The notes under the pieces were generated by a model, which saw nothing but the letters and a program-made list of their open reading frames with translations, had not been told where the DNA came from and searched no databases. From Actinomycetes bacterium (lineage in GTDB: Bacteria; Actinomycetota; Acidimicrobiia; Acidimicrobiales; Bog-793): 6,775 bases of DNA. The position numbers and the translations under genes are program-made. Shown here piece by piece: positions 1 through 4,591 of the stretch. How positions within the stretch are numbered: the stretch's first letter is position 1; every line of letters begins with the position of its first letter. Where the stretch lies: positions 1 to 6,775 of the forward strand of contig JAKAOD010000167.1 of assembly GCA_021823365.1 (NCBI GenBank), in the 5' to 3' direction.

Positions 1-6
1 GGGTCC

Positions 7-23
7 CGCAACGAACGGTTGCG
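7..23. repeat. Short perfect inverted repeat upstream of the response regulator
   Basis: CGCAAC (7-12) and GTTGCG (18-23) are perfect reverse complements separated by the 5-base loop GAACG. The arms could form a 6-bp hairpin or serve as a dyad operator. It lies about 115 bases before the first recognisable receiver codon. No T-run follows, so it is not a classical terminator. If the regulator starts near 85 or 138 this would be leader DNA; if the open frame continues leftward it is coding. A 6-bp dyad can arise by chance in such GC-rich DNA. Confidence 0.25.
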
Positions 24-71
24 TCCGGGCAGGGCTCGACCGGCCGCGCCCCCGAGCGGCAGGCGGCGAGC

Positions 72-87
72 AGGGGCGGCGCCGATG
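72..87 (+). promoter_or_regulatory. Possible ribosome binding site and ATG, one frame off from the response regulator
   Basis: AGGGG at 72-76 stands 8 bases before ATG 85, a good Shine-Dalgarno geometry. The reading frame from this ATG is not the regulator's frame and ends at 294. A run of six G at 124-129 lies between them. One additional G there would fuse this ATG to the receiver domain with an 18-residue leader before VQVLLAEDE. This makes ATG 85 a candidate true start if the assembly lost a base, or a trace of a genuine frameshift. It remains a hypothesis. Confidence 0.3.
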
Positions 88-137
88 GCGGCAAGGATCG
101 GGCTGCGGGAGAGCGGCCGGGGCGGGGGGAGCGACCC

Positions 138-887
138 GTCCAGGTCCTGCTTGCCGAGGACGAGGAGTCCTTCGTCGAGGCCCTCGTCATCGGCCTGGAC
201 CGGGAAGGCTTCGTCGTCAGCGTCGCCCGCGACGGTGCCGAGGCCCTGCGGCGCTTCGAGACGAGCCCGCCTGACCTCGTGCTGCTCGACGTGATGCTCC
301 CGAAGATCTCGGGCCTCGACGTCTGCCGGTCGATCCGCGCCCGCTCGAGCGTGCCGATCATCATGGTGACGGCGAAGTCGAGCGAGATCGACACGGTCGT
401 CGGTCTCGAGGTCGGCGCCGACGACTACGTCGCCAAGCCCTACCGCCTCCGCGAGCTCGTGTCCCGGATGCGCGCCGTGCTCCGGCGGGCGCCGAGGGAG
501 CCTGCCGGCGCTGGCACCGGCGCCGGCTCTGCACCGGGCGAGCTCCCCCTCCCCGCCGCGGAGCCTCCCTCGGCCGTGCTCGAGGTCGGCGGGGTCCGCC
601 TCGACCCCGAGCGCCACGAGTGCACCGTGCGGGGCCGCGAGGTCCAGCTCCCCCTGAAAGAGTTCGATCTCCTCGAGGCGCTGCTCTCCAATGCCGGCCG
701 CGTCGTCACCCGCGACGCCCTGATCGACCGGGTGTGGGGGAGCGACTACGTCGGGGACACGAAGACCCTCGACGTCCACGTGAAGCGCCTCCGCTCCCGC
801 ATCGAGGCCGACCCCTCGAGACCGTCGCTCATCACGACGATCCGGGGCCTCGGCTACCGGTTCGAGGCGCCGCGCCCTCACCGGTAG
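138..887 (+). CDS. regX3: RegX3-like OmpR/PhoB-family response regulator, 5' end unresolved
   Basis: This is a two-component response regulator with an N-terminal receiver and a C-terminal winged-helix DNA-binding domain. Counting from the codon at 138, the acidic pocket is E7/D8 (LLAEDEE), the phospho-acceptor is D51 (VLLDVMLP, 288-290), the conserved Thr is T78 (MVTAKS) and the conserved Lys is K100 (AKPY). An Ala/Gly/Pro-rich linker spans about 490-570. The winged helix carries LPLKEFDLLE, RVWGSDYVGDTKTLDVHVKR and RGLGYRFE, a very close match to mycobacterial RegX3, which answers phosphate limitation with the kinase SenX3. No kinase lies in the window. The frame is open to the left edge, yet no ATG, GTG or TTG occurs in it before GTG 279, which is too late because it would delete half the receiver. 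The start given is where recognisable domain sequence begins, not a start codon. The true start may lie off-window, or be lost to an indel near 124-129. The family call is firm; RegX3 orthology is likely. Confidence 0.88.
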   Translation, partial: VQVLLAEDEESFVEALVIGLDREGFVVSVARDGAEALRRFETSPPDLVLLDVMLPKISGLDVCRSIRARSSVPIIMVTAKSSEIDTVVGLEVGADDYVAKPYRLRELVSRMRAVLRRAPREPAGAGTGAGSAPGELPLPAAEPPSAVLEVGGVRLDPERHECTVRGREVQLPLKEFDLLEALLSNAGRVVTRDALIDRVWGSDYVGDTKTLDVHVKRLRSRIEADPSRPSLITTIRGLGYRFEAPRPHR

Positions 888-897
888 CCTCGGCCGG

Positions 898-1803
898 GTG
901 CCGGCGATCGAGGTCGAGGGGCTGGAGGTCCGCTACGGCGCGACCCGCGCCGTGGACGGCGTCACCTTCGCCGTCGACGCCGGAGAGGTCGTCGCCCTCC
1001 TCGGCCCGAACGGCGCCGGCAAGACCTCGACGGTCGAGACGCTGGAGGGCTACCGGCGCCCGAGCGCCGGCCGGGTGCGCGTCCTCGGCCTCGACCCGGT
1101 CGCCGACCGCCGGTCCCTCGTCGCCCGCATCGGCGTGATGCTCCAGGAGGGCGGCAGCTACCCCGTCCTCAGCCCCGAGCGCTCGCTGCGACTGTTCGCC
1201 TCCTACTACGAGCAGCCGCGCGATCCCGCCGAGCTGCTCGAGCTGACCGGGCTCTCGGCTGCAGCCCGGCGCCCCGCCCGGCAGCTCTCCGGCGGCGAGC
1301 GCCAGCGGCTCGCGCTCGCGCTCGCGCTCGTCGGGCGGCCGCGGGTCGCCTTCCTCGACGAGCCGACGGCCGGCGTCGACCCGGCCGGCCGTCTCGTCGT
1401 GCGCGAGATCGTCGGCAGGCTGCGCACCGACGGCGTCGGTGTCCTTCTGACGACGCACGAGCTGGCCGAGGCCGAACGGCTCGCCGACCGGGTCGTGATC
1501 CTCGACCGCGGCCGGGTCGTCGCCGCGGCGCGGCCGGCGGAGCTCGTCACGACCGGCGAGGAGATCCGCTTCGGCGGTCCCGCCGGGATCGACAGCGCCG
1601 AGCTGGGGCAGTCCCTCGGCGCTGTCGTCACGGAGCTCTCCCCGGGCGAGTACCGGGTCGCGGCGGCCGCGACGCCGGCCATGGTCGCCGCCCTGACGGC
1701 CTGGCTCGCCGAGCGCGACCTTCCTCTCGCCGACCTTCGCGCCGGGCGCCAGACCCTGGAGGACGCCTTCTTGCGGCTCACCGGCCGCGACGAGGCCCCG
1801 TGA
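898..1803 (+). CDS. ABC transporter ATP-binding protein (ABC-2 / drug-exporter type)
   Basis: This is the cytoplasmic ATPase subunit of an ABC exporter, 301 residues. Walker A is GPNGAGKT at 36-43, the Q-loop Gln is Q83 (MLQEGG), the signature LSGGERQR is at 130-137, Walker B ends at D154 with catalytic E155 (FLDEPTAGVD), and the H-loop His is H187 (TTHEL). All catalytic elements are intact. Residues from about 210 onward form the C-terminal extension usual in CcmA/DrrA-like ATPases, ending in LEDAFLRLTGR. The start is GTG 898, 10 bases after the regulator stop, without a clear Shine-Dalgarno, so coupling to the upstream gene is plausible. Its stop overlaps the permease start (GTGA, 1800-1803). 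The position before an ABC-2 permease and ctaA matches the Rv1458c-Rv1456c order I recall. The substrate is unknown: antibiotic export is the default annotation, while a role in cytochrome oxidase or heme assembly is inferred only from the neighbourhood. Confidence 0.93.
   Translation: MPAIEVEGLEVRYGATRAVDGVTFAVDAGEVVALLGPNGAGKTSTVETLEGYRRPSAGRVRVLGLDPVADRRSLVARIGVMLQEGGSYPVLSPERSLRLFASYYEQPRDPAELLELTGLSAAARRPARQLSGGERQRLALALALVGRPRVAFLDEPTAGVDPAGRLVVREIVGRLRTDGVGVLLTTHELAEAERLADRVVILDRGRVVAAARPAELVTTGEEIRFGGPAGIDSAELGQSLGAVVTELSPGEYRVAAAATPAMVAALTAWLAERDLPLADLRAGRQTLEDAFLRLTGRDEAP
1309..1330. repeat. CTCGCG hexamer tandem inside the ATPase gene
   Basis: CTCGCG is repeated three times plus four bases. 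It encodes an alternating Leu-Ala run directly after the ABC signature motif, where homologues usually have an LALARAL-like helix. It is explained by coding and GC bias, but could be a slippage-prone site because a hexamer change keeps the frame. Confidence 0.6.
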
Positions 1804-2582
1804 CGGCCGTCGGCTCGACGCGAAGCGCACAGGGCCGGGACGGACCGGGTCGGGGCATAGGGGCGAGAGCGCTCTACGCCCAGGCGGTCGAGGAGATCCG
1901 CATGACCCTCGAGCACGGCGAGCGGCTCCTCGTCACCTTCGTGATCCCCCTCGCCGGGCTGGTCCTGTTCTCGGAGGTGCCGATCGTCTCGACGGGGACA
2001 GCGACCAGGGTGCAGTTCTTCGCGCCGAGCGTCCTCGCCCTCGCCGTCGTCTCGACGGCGATGGTGAACCTCGGGATCTCGACCGGTTTCGAGCGTGGCT
2101 GGGGCGTGCTCAAGCGCCTCGGCGCGACGCCGCTCGGACCCGTCCGGCTGCTCGCCGCGAAGATCCTCGCCGTCCTCGCCGTCGAGCTCGTACAGGTCGG
2201 CGTGCTCGGCGGCGTCGCCGCCGGGCTCGGCTGGAGACTGCACGGCCCGGTCGGCGAGGCGGTCGGCGCCGCCGTGCTCGGCACGGTCGCGTTCGCGGGG
2301 ATCGGCTTCTTCCTCGCCGGGACGCTCCGGGCGGAGGTGACGCTCGCCGCCGCCAACATGCTCTACATCCTGTTCCTCGGCATCAGCGGGATCATGTTCC
2401 CCCTCGCCAAGCTTGGGGGCTTCTCCGCCGTGGCGCGCCTCCTCCCGGCGGCGGCGCTGACCGACCTCCTCCATCCGGCGCTCGGCGCCGGTGGCCACGT
2501 GCCCGTCGAGGGCTGGGCCGTCCTTGCGACCTGGGCCGCGGCTGCGCCGGCGATCGCCGCGGCGACGTTCCGCTTCGACTGA
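1800..2582 (+). CDS. ABC-2 type transporter permease
   Basis: This is the membrane subunit partnering the upstream ATPase, 260 residues. About six hydrophobic segments can be read, near residues 43-58, 72-93, 118-144, 151-175, 179-201 and 237-256. The loop ERGWGVLKRLGATPL (98-112) and the N-terminal stretch EEIRMTLEHGERLLVTFVIP are typical of ABC-2 permeases of drug-exporter type, as is the GISGIMFPL segment near 194-202. The start chosen is GTG 1800, overlapping the ATPase stop by 4 bases, with a weak GAGG at 1792-1795. An in-frame ATG at 1902 would remove family-typical N-terminal sequence and is less likely. The first 20 residues are Gly/Arg-rich and poorly conserved in look. ATPase and permease are presumably made in matched amounts through coupling. 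The transported compound cannot be told from sequence. Confidence 0.9.
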   Translation: MTAVGSTRSAQGRDGPGRGIGARALYAQAVEEIRMTLEHGERLLVTFVIPLAGLVLFSEVPIVSTGTATRVQFFAPSVLALAVVSTAMVNLGISTGFERGWGVLKRLGATPLGPVRLLAAKILAVLAVELVQVGVLGGVAAGLGWRLHGPVGEAVGAAVLGTVAFAGIGFFLAGTLRAEVTLAAANMLYILFLGISGIMFPLAKLGGFSAVARLLPAAALTDLLHPALGAGGHVPVEGWAVLATWAAAAPAIAAATFRFD

Positions 2583-2673
2583 CCGAGGTCGCCGCCGCGC
2601 CGGCTGGCGTTGCTCGCGCTGCAGCAGGCTGTCCATGGTCCGCGCCGGTGGGCGGTGCGGCGTCGGGCGTACC

Positions 2674-2690
2674 TACGATTGTCGGTCGTG
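2674..2690 (+). promoter_or_regulatory. Possible -10 element (TACGAT) giving a leaderless ctaA transcript
   Basis: TACGAT at 2674-2679 fits the actinobacterial -10 consensus TANNNT. GTG at 2688-2690 is in the ctaA frame and begins 8 bases after the hexamer, the spacing expected for a leaderless mRNA whose first base is near the start codon. No convincing -35 is seen. The site lies in the only intergenic gap larger than 100 bases in the window, supporting an independent promoter for ctaA and the genes after it. Confidence 0.35.
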
Positions 2691-2711
2691 CGACCTGTGA
2701 CCCTGCTCCGC

Positions 2712-2723
2712 AGGAGCAGCGTG
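2712..2723 (+). promoter_or_regulatory. Ribosome binding site deciding the ctaA start
   Basis: AGGAG at 2712-2716 precedes GTG 2721 by four bases, a strong but slightly close Shine-Dalgarno. The resulting N-terminus ([12 protein letters not shown]) leads straight into the first membrane helix. The competing start at GTG 2688 has no Shine-Dalgarno and would need leaderless initiation. Confidence 0.5.
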
Positions 2724-3677
2724 AGCCCGCTCCTGCTCCGCCGCCTCGCGCTCGCATCTGCTGTCTGCTACGGGCTGCTGGTGGTCAGCGGCGGAGCGGT
2801 TCGGCTCACCGGATCCGGCCTCGGCTGCCTCGACTGGCCGACGTGCTCGCAGGGCCACATCACCCCTGCGGTGTCGTTCCATCCGCTCGTCGAGTTCTCG
2901 AACCGGATGGTGAGCGTCGCCGTGACCGTCGTCTCGATCGCGACGTTCCTCGCGGTCCTCGCGCCACGGGTGCGCCGGCGCGATCTCGTGTGGCTCGCCT
3001 CCGGCCTCGTCGCCGGCCTCGCGGGCCAGATCGTCGTCGGCGGGATCGTCGTCCTCACGAAGCTCAACCCCTACTGGGTCGCGCTCCACTTCCTGCTGAC
3101 GCTGGCGATCCTCGCCGACGCGATCGTGCTCTACGAGCACGCCGCCCGCGGGGACCGCGTCGCCGGGCACCTCGTCGGTCCGGAGATGCGATGGCTCGTC
3201 CGCCTCTTGCTGGCGACGATCTCCGCCCTCGTGATGGCCGGCACGACGGTGACCGGCAGCGGCCCCCACGCCGGCGGTCCCGGCGCGCAGCGCATCCCGG
3301 TCGCGTTCCGGGACCTGGCCGAGCTGCACGCCGACATCGCGCTGTTCCTCATCGGGCTCACGCTGGCGACGCTCTTCGCCCTCCACCAGGCCCGTGCGCC
3401 CGGCAGCGTCCAGCGAAGGGCGAGGACGTTCCTCGAGATCCTCTTCGCCCAGGGCACGCTCGGCTACACCCAGTACTTCCTCCACGACAACGCGCTCGTC
3501 GTCGGGTTCCACCTCGCGGGTGCGACCGCCGCCTGGACGGCGATCATCTGGCTGTACCTCGGACTGCAACGCCGGGAGACGACGGTCGCGCGCACCGATG
3601 TCCTCGACCGGGCCGCTCAGGCCGGCGCTGCCGGGGCGCTGCCTGCCCTCGCCGGGAGCGTCGGCGATGCCGGCTAG
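2721..3677 (+). CDS. ctaA: Heme A synthase (COX15/CtaA family)
   Basis: CtaA oxidises the C8 methyl of heme O to the formyl group of heme A, the cofactor of aa3-type cytochrome oxidase, in the cytoplasmic membrane. From GTG 2721 the protein has 318 residues and eight hydrophobic helices, beginning near residues 8, 63, 89, 118, 158, 202, 236 and 259. The family signature [17 protein letters not shown] is at 26-42, with a Cys pair C36/C42 in the first external loop. Conserved His residues include H123, H203 and H264. The second-helix motif reads E58-F-S-N-R62, with Asn where Bacillus CtaA has a His; H54 lies four residues earlier. The second external loop ([10 protein letters not shown]) lacks Cys. 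An alternative start at GTG 2688 adds 11 residues. The last 11 bases overlap clpS. Order after the ABC pair matches Rv1456c. No ctaB is in the window. Family assignment is strong. Confidence 0.92.
   Translation: MSPLLLRRLALASAVCYGLLVVSGGAVRLTGSGLGCLDWPTCSQGHITPAVSFHPLVEFSNRMVSVAVTVVSIATFLAVLAPRVRRRDLVWLASGLVAGLAGQIVVGGIVVLTKLNPYWVALHFLLTLAILADAIVLYEHAARGDRVAGHLVGPEMRWLVRLLLATISALVMAGTTVTGSGPHAGGPGAQRIPVAFRDLAELHADIALFLIGLTLATLFALHQARAPGSVQRRARTFLEILFAQGTLGYTQYFLHDNALVVGFHLAGATAAWTAIIWLYLGLQRRETTVARTDVLDRAAQAGAAGALPALAGSVGDAG
3654..3658 (+). promoter_or_regulatory. Ribosome binding site of clpS, inside ctaA
   Basis: GGGAG lies 8 bases before ATG 3667 and within the last ctaA codons. It selects this ATG as the clpS start and predicts that ctaA and clpS are translated from the same message. 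Confidence 0.5.
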
Positions 3678-3978
3678 CGGTGGGACCTCGGCGACCGCGC
3701 CGGTCGTCGAGGAGGTCGCCGGCACCGAGTCGGGCGTCCGGGAGGAGCGACCGTGGCTCGTCGTCGTCTGGAACGACCCGATCAACCTGATGTCGTACGT
3801 GACCTACGTCTTCCAGAAGCTCTTCGGCTACAGCCGGGAGCGCGCGACGAAGCTCATGCTCGACGTCCACACCAAGGGCCGGGCCGTCGTCGCGTCGGGT
3901 CCGCGCGACCGGGCGGAGAACGACGTCGCACGGCTCCACCGCCACGGCCTCTGGGCCACCTTGGAGCAGCCGGAGTGA
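3667..3978 (+). CDS. clpS: ATP-dependent Clp protease adaptor ClpS
   Basis: ClpS delivers proteins with destabilising N-terminal residues (N-degron pathway) to the Clp ATPase; in actinobacteria the partner is ClpC1. The 103-residue protein has a disordered acidic N-terminus (1-28), which in the family is used to engage the ATPase, then the ClpS core: [20 protein letters not shown] (30-49), [20 protein letters not shown] (51-70) and a C-terminal GLWATLE. N36, D37 and H68 correspond to the residues that bind the substrate alpha-amino group, and M42 to the hydrophobic gatekeeper of the pocket, so binding should be intact. Length and sequence are typical of the actinobacterial form (Rv1331). ATG 3667 is supported by GGGAG 8 bases upstream and by an 11-base overlap with ctaA. 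A DUF2017 gene follows after 25 bases, as in mycobacteria. Confidence 0.95.
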   Translation: MPASGGTSATAPVVEEVAGTESGVREERPWLVVVWNDPINLMSYVTYVFQKLFGYSRERATKLMLDVHTKGRAVVASGPRDRAENDVARLHRHGLWATLEQPE

Positions 3979-3987
3979 GCGTCGTGC

Positions 3988-3992
3988 GAAGG
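3988..3992 (+). promoter_or_regulatory. Ribosome binding site of the DUF2017 gene
   Basis: GAAGG lies 11 bases before ATG 4004, in the 25-base gap after clpS. The spacing is rather long, but no better site is seen. Confidence 0.35.
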
Positions 3993-4003
3993 CCCCGGCC
4001 GTC

Positions 4004-4591
4004 ATGAGCCTGCGGCGGCGGATCGCCCGCTCGAGGCGCGGCGGCTACGACCTTCGCCTCCCCGCCGGCGAGCGCGCGCTGCTCGCGGCGTTGCCGGGGC
4101 AGCTCGAGCACCTGCTCGGCGAGCTGGGAGGTGAGGGCGAGGCCCCGCCCGAGGCGCTCCGGCGCCTGTTCCCCGTGGCGTACACCCGCGACGAGCTCGC
4201 CGAGGCGACCTACGAGGCCGTCGCACGGGGAGAGCTCATCGAGCACCACCGAGAGGCGCTCGCCGTGCTCGCCCGGACGAGCGGAGCCGATCACCTGGAC
4301 GAGGAGCAGGCGGCGAGCTGGCTCGCGGCTCTCAACGACCTCCGCCTCGTCCTCGGGACGTCGCTCGGGGTGACCGAGGAGGCGGTGGCCCCCGACGAGT
4401 CAGATCCGGCCTTCTCGGACTGGGTCTACTACGGCTACCTCTCCTACCTGCAGGGTGAGCTCGTCGACGCCCTCGAGGGGGCACTGCCACCACCTGTGCC
4501 GGGAGCCGACGACGAGGTCCCCGAGGATCCCTGGGGCGAGCCGCCGGGCGACCTGCGGTGGGACGGGACGCAGCGGCCCGCGGGCCCGTGA
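4004..4591 (+). CDS. DUF2017 family protein, conserved partner of clpS
   Basis: This is a soluble protein of 195 residues with no signal peptide or membrane segment and no established function. It resembles actinobacterial DUF2017 proteins, represented in M. tuberculosis by Rv1332 next to clpS. Visible features are a basic N-terminus (MSLRRRIARSRRGGYDLRL), a helical region with LLAALPGQLEHLL near 26-38, RRLFPVAYT near 53-61, a central WLAALNDLRLVLGTSLGV segment, and the conserved tail DWVYYGYLSYLQGELVDAL. The last 35 residues are Pro/Asp/Glu-rich and probably disordered. Linkage to clpS suggests a role near the ClpS-ClpC system, but this is inference from gene order. The start at ATG 4004 has GAAGG upstream. 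Its stop overlaps the next gene by 4 bases (GTGA), implying translational coupling. Confidence 0.85.
   Translation: MSLRRRIARSRRGGYDLRLPAGERALLAALPGQLEHLLGELGGEGEAPPEALRRLFPVAYTRDELAEATYEAVARGELIEHHREALAVLARTSGADHLDEEQAASWLAALNDLRLVLGTSLGVTEEAVAPDESDPAFSDWVYYGYLSYLQGELVDALEGALPPPVPGADDEVPEDPWGEPPGDLRWDGTQRPAGP

Noticed and set aside
504..527. Inverted repeat (8-base arms) in the response regulator
   Set aside because: It encodes the Ala/Gly linker between receiver and winged helix, and GC-rich codon choice is enough to explain it.
1206..2636. Long open frame on the minus strand across the ABC genes (476 codons)
   Set aside because: It is antisense to clear ABC ATPase and permease genes. Its translation is Arg/Gly/Glu-rich without family motifs, as expected from high-GC codon bias.
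2583..2673. Possible terminator between permease and ctaA
   Set aside because: No stable stem followed by a T-run could be found in this stretch, only scattered GC-rich partial complementarity.
2673..3785. Long open frame on the minus strand across ctaA (370 codons)
   Set aside because: It is the shadow of the eight-helix CtaA frame. Its charged, repetitive composition has no recognisable domain.
2648..3790. Second plus-strand open frame overlapping ctaA (380 codons)
   Set aside because: The product is extremely Arg/Pro-rich, the +1 shadow of a GC-rich gene, and CtaA is unmistakable in the other frame.
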